From positions 512,728 to 576,727 of the forward strand of contig NZ_JANLCK010000003.1 in the NCBI RefSeq assembly GCF_024979315.1: a stretch of 64,000 bases of DNA, written 5' to 3'. The DNA comes from Herbiconiux oxytropis. Lineage in GTDB: Bacteria; Actinomycetota; Actinomycetes; Actinomycetales; Microbacteriaceae. A program made the translations under genes and the position numbers. Position 1 is the stretch's first letter; every line of letters starts with the position of its first letter. Shown here piece by piece: positions 34,743-44,295 of the stretch. A model generated the notes under the pieces. That model searched no databases. It saw nothing but the letters and a program-made list of their open reading frames with translations, and was not told where the DNA came from.

Positions 34743-37700
34743 ATGCCCCACCCCACCTGGTTCCGCGCCCGCGCGGAGGCGTTCGCCCGACGCGGACAGC
34801 GCGCCCTGGCCGGCGCGGTCACCGGTGTGCTCGTGGGTGGGCTGCTCTCGCTGGGGGCGGTTTCCCCGGCGACGTCGGCCCCGCTCGACGACCCGGTGAC
34901 TGCGACCTCGACACCACCGGCGGTGGAGCCCGCCCCCGGCGCGGAGCCCGCACCAGAGCCGGGCCCAGAGCCGGACCCGGAGCCCGCGCCCGAGGAGGCG
35001 CCCGAGAAGCCGTCGGTCGACCAGCCGGCACCCGAGACGGCACCGGAGGAGCCCTCCGCCGGCCAGCCCGGCGAGACTCCTGCCCCCGAGATCGCGCCGG
35101 TCGAGCCGCCGCCCGACGACGCCGTCCCCCCGGAAGGCGGTGCGACCCCGACGCCGACCCCGGCCGCCACTCCTGAGGCGCCGGCCGAGACCGCGGCTCC
35201 CGTGGCGCCCGTCGAGCCCTCGGCGAACGATCCTCCGCTGGACATGTTCCGCTCGAGCACCGATGTCTCGGCGCTCGCCGCGGGGGTTCCGGCACCGGCC
35301 CCTCAGGCCTGGGTCGAGACCTTCGAACAGGGCGTGACGAACACGCCCACCCGCGTCGACCAGTACGCGACGAACCGCTACACGGGATCCGCATTCTGGT
35401 TGAACGTCAGCAACTGCAACGGTGTCGTGGTCAACTACAACGCGACATTCCCGGAGACCCCGTTCTGCACCCTCGGCGCGGCGGCGGCCTCCCGCTTCAA
35501 GGTGGCCCGCATGGCCGACGTGCTCGGCCAGGTGCAGACGAACGTCGCCGCCGGAGCCGTCAACCCGGGTGGGTCGGCCGACACCACGCCGGTGAACGCC
35601 TCGACGGCCACGACCCGTCAGAACCACGCCGTCACGGCGATGACCAGCGCGGCGCAGGGCACCCAGGCCGCCAACCAGGTCGTCCTCGAGTCGGTGGCCG
35701 CGGTGGGCGTGGCTCCCGCCCCGGCGACCGACCGGTACTACTCGATGTCGATCGACGTCTCCGAGGACTCCTGCGCCGCCCGGCCCGGCGGGCAGAACAA
35801 CAACTCCCGGCTCGACCTGGCACTCGTCACGGGCACCACGGTGCGGCCGCTCACCGCCACCCCCATCGTCGCGTGCACTGTCGTCAACGGCCGCTACACC
35901 TCCAACGTCTTCCCCACCGACAACCAGACCGACCCGTGGGGCACCGGGAGCCCGTCGACCCGCGCCGGCCGCTTCTTCACCGACACCGCCGTGCTCCTCA
36001 CGCCCGCGCAGGCCGCCTCGGCGAGGGTCCGGCTCTCGAACCAGGAGTCGGACATCGCGGGCAACGACTTCTCGTTCGACAACCTGCGGATCATCGACTC
36101 CACGCCGACCCTCGACAAGTCGTTCACCACCGCGGCGGTCCCCGCCGGTGTCTCCTCCACGCTGACCTTCACCGTCACCAACACCGCCGAGCTCGCCGCG
36201 AAGCCCGACTGGAGCTTCACCGACGCCCTGCCGAGCGGCCTCGTCGTGGCAGCCGGAACGCCCGCCGTCCCCGTGGTCGGGGGCACCTGCGTGAACGCCA
36301 CGGGCGCCGCCTACGCCGTGACCGCAGCCGAGGGCTCGTCCACCATCTCGGTCACGGGTGGCGACCTGGCCGCGGGCACTGCGAGCTGCACGGTCACCGT
36401 CGCCGTGGTCGCGGCCGCCGGAGGCGCCTACACCAACGGGCCGTCGAACGTCACGACCGTCCTGAACCCGCCGCAGGCGACGACCCTCACGGTCGAGCCG
36501 GCCACCACCGTCACGATCCGCAAGAACGTGGTCAGCCGCAACCTCGCCGCCGACCAGTTCCGGCTCGCGCTCGTCTCCGGCTCGACCGAGGTCGCCAGCG
36601 CGACCACATCGGGCTCGGCGCTGGGCCTCCAGACCCAGCAGGTCGGCCCGGTCTCCGTCACCCGCGGAGCCACCTACACGCTGGCCGAGACCGTCGTGAC
36701 CACCGCGCAGCTGCGCACCTACAACACGACCTACGAGTGCGTGCGGGGCACCACCACGATCGCCACGGGGACCTCGGTCTCGGGTGCGCTGACCATCCCC
36801 GACGAGGCTGGTGTCGACATCGTCTGCACCTTCACCAACACGGCACAGGGCGGAGCGAGCCTCTACTGCGACGGCAGCTACTTCTACAGCGTGCGAGCCG
36901 ACGGCACACTGACCCAGACGAACGCGCTCAGCTCGTCCGGCACCATCACCTCGACGGTCGTCGCGGCCGGTCCCGCCGGCGCCGCCAACGCGAACTCCCT
37001 TGCGATCGACGTCGAGGGCCGGACCGCTTACGCCCTGACCAGAAGCACCACCGCGAACATCGCGACGGGCGTCATCACCTACTCCGTGTCACCCTCAGGC
37101 GCTCTCACGGCCACGCGCACCGCTTTCGGTGCCGCGCAGACCCTCAGCGCGTCGGCCTCGATCACGATGGGGGCGTTCGATCCGGTGGGCCGCGACTTCG
37201 TGGTCGGCACCACGAGCGAGGTGAACAACGTGGGTCGCGTCAACCTGTGGCGTTTCAACGGGGCGGCCGCGAATCCGATCTTCACGCTGCTGGGCTACGT
37301 GAGCACCGGTGGGAACTCTGCGGGCAACGGCGACATGGCGTTCGACGCGAAGGGCAATCTGCACATCCTCAAGAGCGAGGGCACGCAGGTCCAGTTCTTC
37401 AGCGTGGCCGGCTCGGTGCTCGCCGCCGCTCCGGCTGGGAGCGACATCCCGGCCACCGCCACGACCCAGCGCACCGCCGCGGGCATCGGCGGCGGCCCGC
37501 TCAATGGGTTGGCCTTCTCTCCTCGCGGCACCGCCTACGTGGGCACCGGCACCAACGCCTACCAGTTCGACCCCCTGACCTGGACGGCGATCCCGAACAC
37601 CCCCACGATCGTCCTCGGCACGGATGCGAACGCGAGCACCGACCTGGCGACCTGTGCGTCTCCCTCGACGTTCTCGCTCAGCAAGTCGGTGCTGAGCCGG

Positions 37701-39254
37701 GTCACGGGCCAGGCGCACAACTTCCGCGTGGCCGTCGCCGCGGGCGGCTCCGAGGTGGCCGCCGCCACCACCGGCACCACCGGCACGTCGGCGAGCATCG
37801 GCCCGGTCCCGGCACCGGTCAACACGACGGTCACGATCTCGGAGCTCCTGCAGACGATCCTCTCGACGGCGCCCGTTCCCGCCACCTACACCGTCATCTA
37901 CGAGTGCTGGGCCAACGGGGTCCGGCTCGTCTCGGCCCGGATGGACGCGACGAGGACGGCGACCGTGACCATCCCGAACCAGGTGAGCGTGGGGGTCGCC
38001 TGCACCATCTACAACACGGCGCAACCGGTCGCCGAGGTCACGGTGCGCAAGTCCACGGTCGACGGCCTCGGGGCGAACCCGCAGGCGGCCGCCGGCTGGA
38101 CCGTCGGGGCCTCGGTCGCCTCGGCGGGAGCCGGCACGGTCGTGCTGCCCACCGACCCCTCCTCCGCCACCCCGGCGGCCGGGCGCTCGGAGGCTCCGAC
38201 GGGTGCGAACGGCGCCGCGTCGTTCTTCGTGCTCTACAGCTCGAGCACCGGATCGGCGAACGTGTCGGTGCTCGAGCGCCAGCAGACGGGCTACCGTCTC
38301 GACGGCCTCGCCTGCACCGTCACGAGGGGCACGGCGACCACGTCGTTCACGGATGCGAGCTCCACGACGGATGCGACGGGCTACGCCGTCCGCCCGGTCA
38401 CCGGCACGATCGCACCGGGCAACACCGTCGACTGCACCTTCACCAACCGGGCGGTGGCCACGCTCACGCTCGTCAAGACGGTCTCGTCCGGCACGGCTCT
38501 GCCTTCGGCGTGGCAGCTCGCCGCCACCCGCAGCGTGCCGGCGGCCCTCCCCGGCCCCTCCGGTGCCGGCGGCAGCGGCACGCTCAACGCCGTCCCGGTC
38601 TCGGCCGACACGGCCTACCGGCTGTCCGAGACCGGCGGACCCGCGACCTACGTGCAGGTGGGCGGCTGGTCGTGCGTGACCGCCGGGGGCGCGAGCGTTC
38701 CGGTGACCTCGGCGGGCGACGTGTCGCTGGCCCGGGGGAGTTCCGTCACCTGCACCGTGACGAACGCCACCGCATCTCTCACCCTGCTGAAGAACGTGCA
38801 GAATCCCTCGACCGGATTCGTGCCCTCGACCTGGAATCTCACCGCCACCCCGGCGACCCTCGCGGGGCTCGCGGCACGGACGGTGGGCGGCGCCGACTTC
38901 CAGTCCGGCGGCAATCCGGCGAGCACCTTCGACGTGAGGCCGGGGCACTCCTACACGCTCTCCGAGGCGGTGGCCCAGTCCGGCACCCGGCTGGCCTACC
39001 GGCAGGTGCGGCTGGAGCTCCGGCAGGCCAACGGCAGCTGGACCCCGGTGACCTCGGCGACGATCGCGGCCCCCGCCGCCGGGCAGACGGCGGTCTACCG
39101 CTTCGTGAACGCCCCCGTCGCCCCCACGAATCTGCCCCTCACGGGCGGCCCGAGCACCGATGCCTACCTGATCTCCGGGTTCGCCGTGCTCGCCCTCGCA
39201 CTCGCCCTCGCCGTGTGGCACGGGCGTCGCCGGACACGAAGGAGCACCGCCTGA
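34743..39254 (+). CDS. Large LPLTG-anchored pilus tip/adhesin-like surface protein
   Basis: The 1503-residue protein has a signal peptide (to about residue 44), a Pro/Glu/Ala-rich segment (50-160), a putative adhesive domain (about 180-455; WVETFEQGVTNTPTRVDQY onward) with Cys residues, and a DUF11-like domain (TPTLDKSFTTAAVPAGVS). A propeller-like stretch follows (LYCDGSYFYSVRADG onward), flanked and followed by several SpaA/prealbumin-like domains with a Lys near the first strand (TLVKTV, TLLKNV) and YTLSEA-type E boxes that could form isopeptide bonds. The end is LPLTG (about 1464), a membrane helix and RRRTRR. Its position before pilin and sortase C makes it the likely tip adhesin. ATG 34743 is chosen for the signal peptide. 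Confidence 0.8.
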   Translation: MPHPTWFRARAEAFARRGQRALAGAVTGVLVGGLLSLGAVSPATSAPLDDPVTATSTPPAVEPAPGAEPAPEPGPEPDPEPAPEEAPEKPSVDQPAPETAPEEPSAGQPGETPAPEIAPVEPPPDDAVPPEGGATPTPTPAATPEAPAETAAPVAPVEPSANDPPLDMFRSSTDVSALAAGVPAPAPQAWVETFEQGVTNTPTRVDQYATNRYTGSAFWLNVSNCNGVVVNYNATFPETPFCTLGAAAASRFKVARMADVLGQVQTNVAAGAVNPGGSADTTPVNASTATTRQNHAVTAMTSAAQGTQAANQVVLESVAAVGVAPAPATDRYYSMSIDVSEDSCAARPGGQNNNSRLDLALVTGTTVRPLTATPIVACTVVNGRYTSNVFPTDNQTDPWGTGSPSTRAGRFFTDTAVLLTPAQAASARVRLSNQESDIAGNDFSFDNLRIIDSTPTLDKSFTTAAVPAGVSSTLTFTVTNTAELAAKPDWSFTDALPSGLVVAAGTPAVPVVGGTCVNATGAAYAVTAAEGSSTISVTGGDLAAGTASCTVTVAVVAAAGGAYTNGPSNVTTVLNPPQATTLTVEPATTVTIRKNVVSRNLAADQFRLALVSGSTEVASATTSGSALGLQTQQVGPVSVTRGATYTLAETVVTTAQLRTYNTTYECVRGTTTIATGTSVSGALTIPDEAGVDIVCTFTNTAQGGASLYCDGSYFYSVRADGTLTQTNALSSSGTITSTVVAAGPAGAANANSLAIDVEGRTAYALTRSTTANIATGVITYSVSPSGALTATRTAFGAAQTLSASASITMGAFDPVGRDFVVGTTSEVNNVGRVNLWRFNGAAANPIFTLLGYVSTGGNSAGNGDMAFDAKGNLHILKSEGTQVQFFSVAGSVLAAAPAGSDIPATATTQRTAAGIGGGPLNGLAFSPRGTAYVGTGTNAYQFDPLTWTAIPNTPTIVLGTDANASTDLATCASPSTFSLSKSVLSRVTGQAHNFRVAVAAGGSEVAAATTGTTGTSASIGPVPAPVNTTVTISELLQTILSTAPVPATYTVIYECWANGVRLVSARMDATRTATVTIPNQVSVGVACTIYNTAQPVAEVTVRKSTVDGLGANPQAAAGWTVGASVASAGAGTVVLPTDPSSATPAAGRSEAPTGANGAASFFVLYSSSTGSANVSVLERQQTGYRLDGLACTVTRGTATTSFTDASSTTDATGYAVRPVTGTIAPGNTVDCTFTNRAVATLTLVKTVSSGTALPSAWQLAATRSVPAALPGPSGAGGSGTLNAVPVSADTAYRLSETGGPATYVQVGGWSCVTAGGASVPVTSAGDVSLARGSSVTCTVTNATASLTLLKNVQNPSTGFVPSTWNLTATPATLAGLAARTVGGADFQSGGNPASTFDVRPGHSYTLSEAVAQSGTRLAYRQVRLELRQANGSWTPVTSATIAAPAAGQTAVYRFVNAPVAPTNLPLTGGPSTDAYLISGFAVLALALALAVWHGRRRTRRSTA

Positions 39255-39333
39255 GACGCGACTTCCCAGTGACCGACACCTGTCCCACCATCATCTGCTC
39301 CATCTGACCTCTTCATCGAAACGGAGAAATCTC

Positions 39334-40857
39334 ATGTCCTCATCCGCACTCAGGCGGGCCACCGCCGCGATCGGGGCCGCGGTCCTGGCCGCCGGCGTGG
39401 CGCTCGTCGCCGTCGCGCCGGCGCAGGCCGTCATCCTGCCCGGCAACATCGACTCCGCCCAGCAGCGCACGCTGACCGTGCACAAGTACGCCCTCGGCCC
39501 CGGCAACGGCGCTGTGGCGGGGACCGGGCAGGAGCTCCCGCCCTCGACCAACCTCGGCCAGCCGCTCCCGGGCGCCGTGTTCACGGCCACCCAGGTCGCC
39601 GGTGTCGATCTGACCACCCCCGAGGGCTGGACGATCGCCACCAACCTGACCCCGCAGGCGGCCTCCACGCGCCTCGCGAGCACGTCGTTCACGTCGACGC
39701 CCTCGTCGGCGAACGGCACGGCGAACTTCACGGTCGACCCCGCCCTCTACCCGACCGGCATGCCGATCGGCCTGTACTACGTGAAGGAGACCGTGCTGCC
39801 CGCCGACGCGACCAACCCGGCCGCGCCGTTCCTCGTGTCGCTGCCGCTGCCCACCGGCCCCGTCGGCGCACCGGCGAACCAGTGGATCTACGACGTGCAC
39901 GTGTACCCGAAGAACGCGGTCACGGAGCTGACGAAGACGAGGGTGCCCGCACCGGCGAACTCCGTCGAGGCGCGCAACCCCGACCTCATCCGCTGGGCCA
40001 TCGCCTCGAGCATCCCCACCCTCGCCCCAGGTGACACCATCACGAACTACGTGCTCGGGGACACGATCCCGAGCTCCCTCGAGTTCGTCGAGACTCCGCC
40101 GGCCGGTGTCGCGCCGACGGGGGTCACGGTCACGAGTGCTGCGGGGATCGCGCAGAACTTCGTCAGAGACGTCGACTACACCGTCGACATCGCGGCGACG
40201 ACCTCGACGCTCACCTTCACCCCGGCCGGACTCACCCGCCTGACGGCTCTGCAGGGCGGGGTCGTGACCGGCAGCATCCTCACCCGTGCCGTGTCCATCC
40301 CGTCCGACGGCATCATCGTCAACACCGCCACCGCCAGCATCAACGGCGCGACGGAGACGGTGACCGGTGCCACCTCGGTCGGCCAGCTGACGGTCTACGC
40401 CTACGAGAGCAACAACGGCAGCCCCAAGGTGCCTCTCGCCGGTGCGGTCTACCAGGTCTACCTGACCCAGAACGACGCCAACCTGCAGCAGAACCCGATC
40501 TCGATCGAGGGTGTGACCAACTGGACGACCGCGGCGAACGGGATCGTCGTGATCCCGATCATGACACCGGGCAACTACTACGTGCGCGAGATCACCCCGC
40601 CGACCGGATTCAACATCCCGCAGACGAACCCGATCCAGGCCGTGGTGGTCGCCGGCCCGACCTCGACCGTCGCGCCCGTGCGGAACTACGTCGAGTTCAA
40701 CCACACCCAGGTGTCGGCGGCGAACTTCCTGCTGCCGCTCACCGGTGGTGACGGGGGACTGTGGTTCGGCCTCGGCGGAGCCGGGCTCATCGTGCTCGCA
40801 CTCGGTGCCGCGTTCGTCGTGCGCCGGCGGGCAGCTGCTGCGCACACGCTTGCGTAG
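39334..40857 (+). CDS. SpaA-type major pilin, LPLTG-anchored
   Basis: The 507-residue protein has a signal peptide (to about 33), a thioester-free N-terminal domain (RTLTVHKYAL), the exact pilin motif WxxxVxVYPK as WIYDVHVYPK (Lys about 192), E boxes YYVKET and YYVREI, a D2-like fimbrial isopeptide domain (LTKTRVPAPANSVEARNPDLIRW), LPLTG at about 466, a membrane helix and RRR. Sortase C is expected to link the pilin-motif lysine of one subunit to the LPLTG threonine of the next, making a covalent shaft. It follows the tip gene by 79 bp and precedes the sortase by 9 bp. Confidence 0.92.
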   Translation: MSSSALRRATAAIGAAVLAAGVALVAVAPAQAVILPGNIDSAQQRTLTVHKYALGPGNGAVAGTGQELPPSTNLGQPLPGAVFTATQVAGVDLTTPEGWTIATNLTPQAASTRLASTSFTSTPSSANGTANFTVDPALYPTGMPIGLYYVKETVLPADATNPAAPFLVSLPLPTGPVGAPANQWIYDVHVYPKNAVTELTKTRVPAPANSVEARNPDLIRWAIASSIPTLAPGDTITNYVLGDTIPSSLEFVETPPAGVAPTGVTVTSAAGIAQNFVRDVDYTVDIAATTSTLTFTPAGLTRLTALQGGVVTGSILTRAVSIPSDGIIVNTATASINGATETVTGATSVGQLTVYAYESNNGSPKVPLAGAVYQVYLTQNDANLQQNPISIEGVTNWTTAANGIVVIPIMTPGNYYVREITPPTGFNIPQTNPIQAVVVAGPTSTVAPVRNYVEFNHTQVSAANFLLPLTGGDGGLWFGLGGAGLIVLALGAAFVVRRRAAAAHTLA

Positions 40858-40866
40858 GCTGAAGCG

Positions 40867-41832
40867 GTGAAAGCGGAGGTGGGGCGTCCAGAGGGTGCCC
40901 CACCTTCGTCGTCCCCGGGCGAAGGCTCCGCATCGCCCACGCGCAGGAGCCTCCGCCGGGCTCGGCGCTGGCGTCTGCCCCTCATGCCCCTCGTGATCGC
41001 GATCGTCTGCGTCGCCGGGGTGGCTCTGCTGCTGTTCCCGACGATCGTCTCCTGGTTCAGCCAGTACGAGCAGTCCCAGCGCATCAGCGAGCTGAGTGAC
41101 GACGTCGCCGACCTGAGCGCCGAGACGCTGCGCGCACGGGTGGCGGAGGCGCGGGCCTACAACGCGGCGCTCACGGGAGGAGGTGCGGACATCGCCGCGA
41201 ACGAGCGGCTGCCGCTCGCCGATCAACCCGATCAGAGCGGCGACTACGGCAGCATCCTGCGCGCCGACGAGAACGGACTCATGGCGAGGCTCAAGATCCC
41301 CGCCATCGCCGTCGACCTGCCGATCTACCACGGCACGAGCGGCGACGTGCTCGATCACGGTGTGGGGCACCTCGAGGGCACGGCCGTGCCTGTCGGCGGA
41401 GCCTCGACGCACTCGGTGCTCACCGCCCACCGGGGGCTCGCCACCTCCGAGCTCTTCACCCACCTCGACCGCGTGCAGGTCGACGACACCTTCACGGTCG
41501 AGGTCTTCGGCGAGGTGCTCAGCTACCGGGTGGTCGAGACCGAGGTGGTCGAGCCCACCGAGACCCAGAGCCTCCTGCCTGTGGACGGGAGAGACCTCAT
41601 CACCCTCGTCACCTGCACGCCCCTCGGTGTGAACAGCCACCGCATCCTCGTGACGGGGGAGCGCGTCATCCCGACCCCCCAGGGCGACCTCGACGGGGCC
41701 GGACAGCGCCCCGAGATCCCCACGTTCCCGTGGTGGGTGCTGATCGCCGCCGGCGTGCTCACGGCCGCGGCAGCCTACGTCTGGTGGTCGGGCCGGCCGC
41801 CCGCGGGCCAGGGCGCCCGGGTTGTGCTGTGA
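40867..41832 (+). CDS. Class C (pilus-polymerising) sortase
   Basis: The 321-residue protein has an N-terminal cytosolic tail, a membrane helix (about 38-60), a helical lid region, the sortase barrel with catalytic His about 188 (LTAHRGLA), Cys about 249 and Arg about 259 in TLVTCTPLGVNSHRILV, and a C-terminal membrane helix (WWVLIAAGVLTAAAAYVWW). The two membrane segments and TLVTCTPxGxNxHR are class C hallmarks. The lid segment (ADQPDQSGDYGS) lacks the common DPF/DPW motif. It polymerises the preceding pilin and attaches the tip. The GTG start lies 9 bp after the pilin stop, so they are co-transcribed. Confidence 0.92.
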   Translation: MKAEVGRPEGAPPSSSPGEGSASPTRRSLRRARRWRLPLMPLVIAIVCVAGVALLLFPTIVSWFSQYEQSQRISELSDDVADLSAETLRARVAEARAYNAALTGGGADIAANERLPLADQPDQSGDYGSILRADENGLMARLKIPAIAVDLPIYHGTSGDVLDHGVGHLEGTAVPVGGASTHSVLTAHRGLATSELFTHLDRVQVDDTFTVEVFGEVLSYRVVETEVVEPTETQSLLPVDGRDLITLVTCTPLGVNSHRILVTGERVIPTPQGDLDGAGQRPEIPTFPWWVLIAAGVLTAAAAYVWWSGRPPAGQGARVVL

Positions 41833-41857
41833 GAGCGGTCGATACAGAATGGGCGCG

Positions 41858-42571
41858 ATGAAGCACCAGCGAACGATACTCGGCGGCGTCGCCATGACGT
41901 TCGTCTTCGGCGTCGCCGTCGCCACCTCGGTGCCGGCCGCGTCGCTCGCCACGGCGGGCTCATTCGAGGCCGTGCAGGCCGACGCCGTGGCCGGTTCGGC
42001 GCAGTCCTTCGATTCGGCTGCCGAGGCCGCCGGCGCTGCGGTGTCGCGCGACGGCTACGTCATCCACACCCCGACGCCCACCCCCACCCCGAAGCCCGTG
42101 GCCACGAGCCAGGGCGGCTACGGCGGGGGGCAGTGCCAAGCGGGGGCGGATGCCGTGGGCGAGTCGACCGCGTTCTCCTGGGTCTACCCGGGCGGGTACC
42201 GCCAGTCCGACGGCTTCGGCCCGCGCGCCGAAGGTTTCCACAAGGGCGTCGACATGGTCAACGACGAGGGTGTGCCCGTGCACGCGATCGCCGACGGCAT
42301 CGTCATCGCCGCGTCAGGCGACGGGGGCACGGGCGGCGTCTACCTCTCGCTCGCGCACAAGGTGGGCGGCGTGGCCGTCTGCAGCATGTACATGCACTTC
42401 CTCGACGGATCGCTCATGGCGGGTGTGGGGGACACCGTGACCGCGGGGCAGGTGATCGGCCTCACGGGCCGCACCGGCAACGCCACCACCGAGCACACGC
42501 ACTTCGAGCTCTACGGCGCCGATGGGGTGCGCTACGACCCGATGCCGTTCATGCTCGAGCACGCCGGCTGA
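41858..42571 (+). CDS. Secreted M23-family (LytM) peptidase
   Basis: The 237-residue protein has a signal peptide (about 1-32), a Thr/Pro spacer (HTPTPTPTPKP) and an M23 domain with the zinc ligands in FHKGVDM (HxxxD) and HTHFEL (HxH) and the MYMHF strand. M23 enzymes cut peptide cross-links in peptidoglycan, or, when degenerate, activate other hydrolases; here the ligands are intact. CAGAAT lies 7 nt before the ATG at 41858, a weak leaderless-type -10. It follows the sortase by 25 bp and may help wall remodelling during pilus display (inference). Confidence 0.82.
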   Translation: MKHQRTILGGVAMTFVFGVAVATSVPAASLATAGSFEAVQADAVAGSAQSFDSAAEAAGAAVSRDGYVIHTPTPTPTPKPVATSQGGYGGGQCQAGADAVGESTAFSWVYPGGYRQSDGFGPRAEGFHKGVDMVNDEGVPVHAIADGIVIAASGDGGTGGVYLSLAHKVGGVAVCSMYMHFLDGSLMAGVGDTVTAGQVIGLTGRTGNATTEHTHFELYGADGVRYDPMPFMLEHAG

Positions 42572-42612
42572 TCGCCATCCGGGCACGCCGGCCGACCCTC
42601 ATCCTGAGCGTT

Positions 42613-42678
42613 CGCGATATATCTTGATTTGCGACGCAACGCGATATAACGTGTTTCCTACGAGACGCGATATAACGC
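42613..42678 (+). promoter_or_regulatory. Three CGCGATATA operator boxes upstream of the DUF4097-PadR operon
   Basis: CGCGATATA occurs at 42613-42621, and ACGCGATATAACG(T/C)G at 42639-42653 and 42665-42679, spaced 27 and 26 bp. They lie 20-85 bp before the operon start. The last two are almost identical over 15 bp and partly dyad (CG-TATA-CG). A PadR-type repressor encoded by the second gene is the likely binder. Confidence 0.65.
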
Positions 42679-42697
42679 GAACAGGCAGGAGAGCACC

Positions 42698-43600
42698 GTG
42701 GTACTGGAGAAGTGGATCGTCGACGGCCCGAAGGTCATCGACCTCGAACTGGTCCGATCGTTGAAGGTCGGCCTCATCGGCGGACAGGTCGACGTGATCG
42801 GCCACGACGAGCCGGGAGCCCGCATCGAGGTGCACTCCGTCTCGGGCAAAGACCTCAAGATCTCGATCGACGGCGACCGCCTCGAGATCGACCACCCGCA
42901 ACTGCGCTGGGACAACTTCGTCGAGGTGTTCAAGTCGTGGCGCGGCAACGCCCGCGCCGACATCAGCATCATGGTGCCCCGCGACGTGGCCCTGAAGTTC
43001 GGGGTCATCTCGGCGTCCGCCCTCATCTCGGGTCTCACCACGGATGCGCGGATCAGCACGGTCACGGGCGACGTGGTGGTCGACGGCGTCGTGGGCGACC
43101 TCGACGTCAACAGTGTGAGCGGCGAGGTCTCGATCCGCGACCACCGTGGCCTCGTGAACGCCCACACCGTCTCGGGCGACATCGCCGTCCAGGGTGAGAT
43201 CCGCCGCTTCTCGGCCGACGGCGTCTCCGCCTCGGTGATCGTCGACTCCGTCGGCGCTCCGGACGAGATCGAGAACAACACCGTGTCGGGCGACCTCACG
43301 GTGCGACTGGATGCCGAGGCCTCCGCCCGCTACAACGTCAACTCGGTCTCGGGCGTGCTGCAGCTCGGCCCCAGCACGATCAAGGGCCTCCGCGGCAGCG
43401 GCTACAACGGCCACACCGGGGTGCTCGACGTGTCGTGGACGGAGTTCCGCGCGAACTCCGTCTCGGGCGACATCACCGTGATCTTCCGCGAGGAGGAGAC
43501 GGTCTCGGCGGCCTCGCCCACCTCCGGCGCCGGCGCTGCCGGATCGGATCCCCTCAGCTTCGACAAGCAGGACGAGGTCTTCGGAGAGGGTCACGCATGA
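42698..43600 (+). CDS. DUF4097 family beta-strand repeat protein
   Basis: The 300-residue protein is built of repeated short beta strands with the motif VSGD/VSGE (VHSVSGKD, VNSVSGEVSI, AHTVSGDIAV, NNTVSGDLTV, VNSVSGVLQL, ANSVSGDITV), as in the putative adhesin DUF4097 family, which forms a right-handed beta-helix-like fold. There is no signal peptide, so it is probably cytosolic or membrane-associated. It overlaps the PadR gene by 4 nt (ATGA), a pairing common in actinobacteria and taken to mean joint regulation. GTG 42698 has AGGAG upstream. Biochemical role unknown. Confidence 0.85.
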   Translation: MVLEKWIVDGPKVIDLELVRSLKVGLIGGQVDVIGHDEPGARIEVHSVSGKDLKISIDGDRLEIDHPQLRWDNFVEVFKSWRGNARADISIMVPRDVALKFGVISASALISGLTTDARISTVTGDVVVDGVVGDLDVNSVSGEVSIRDHRGLVNAHTVSGDIAVQGEIRRFSADGVSASVIVDSVGAPDEIENNTVSGDLTVRLDAEASARYNVNSVSGVLQLGPSTIKGLRGSGYNGHTGVLDVSWTEFRANSVSGDITVIFREEETVSAASPTSGAGAAGSDPLSFDKQDEVFGEGHA

Positions 43601-44280
43601 GCCCCGTCTTCGGCCACGGCCACCTTCGCCTCTACCTCCTGAGCCTGCTCGAGGAGTCACCCAAGCACGGCTACGAGCTCATCCAGGCGCTCTCCGAGCG
43701 CTTCGGCGGCACCTACAGCCCGAGTGCCGGCACCATCTACCCCCGCCTCGCCAAGCTCGAGGAGGAGGGCCTCGTGACCAAGAGCGCCGACGGCCGCAAG
43801 ACCGTCTACGCCATCACCGACACCGGTCGCGCCGAGCTCGACTCGCGCCGGGGTGAGCTCGACGACATCGAGGCGGAGCTCTCCGACTCGGTGCGCCGAC
43901 TCGCCGAGGAGGTGCGCTCCGGGGTCAAGCAGGCCATGAAGAGCCTCCGCGCCGACCTCGCCGAGGCCGCCCACAGCGCTCGCGAGGGTGCGAAGGCGAG
44001 CGCTCGGGCCGCAGCCTCCGGCGAGGGCTGGTCGGCGTCGGCCACCGGCACCCCCGGCGATTCGTCTGTCTCCGATTCCGAGAAGGGCACCGGCTCCTCG
44101 CGCGCCGACGTCTCGGCCGCCCTCCGCGAGGCCGACCTCGCGCTCACGGAGTTCCGCCAGGCCGTGCGCACCGACCTGCGCAAGGCCTCCTCGAAGGGCT
44201 TCGACCCCGAGACGGTCGCCCGCCTCAAGCTGAAGCTCACCGAGCTCCAGCTCGACCTCCGAGCCGAACTCAGGAGCTAG
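43597..44280 (+). CDS. PadR-family transcriptional regulator
   Basis: The 227-residue protein has an N-terminal PadR winged helix (GHLRLYLLSLLEESPKHGYELIQALSERFGGTYSPSAGTIYPRLAKLEEEGLVTKSADGRKTVYAITDTGRAEL) and a long helical, Ala/Glu/Arg-rich C-terminal half (about 85-227) with a Ser/Gly-rich break. PadR proteins repress their own operons; the three CGCGATATA boxes upstream fit. The C-terminal extension is longer than usual and may be the dimerisation or sensing part. The start overlaps the DUF4097 stop. Confidence 0.92.
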   Translation: MSPVFGHGHLRLYLLSLLEESPKHGYELIQALSERFGGTYSPSAGTIYPRLAKLEEEGLVTKSADGRKTVYAITDTGRAELDSRRGELDDIEAELSDSVRRLAEEVRSGVKQAMKSLRADLAEAAHSAREGAKASARAAASGEGWSASATGTPGDSSVSDSEKGTGSSRADVSAALREADLALTEFRQAVRTDLRKASSKGFDPETVARLKLKLTELQLDLRAELRS

Positions 44281-44295
44281 CCCTCCTAGCAGCAT

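Noticed and set aside
40855..40866. Leaderless -10 (TAGGCT) before the sortase gene
   Set aside because: The TAG is the pilin stop codon and the gap is 9 bp, so operon read-through is the simpler explanation.
37095..41952. Long minus-strand frames antisense to the pilus genes
   Set aside because: They are Arg/Gly/Asp/His-rich with no start signals or motifs, opposite well-supported pilus genes.
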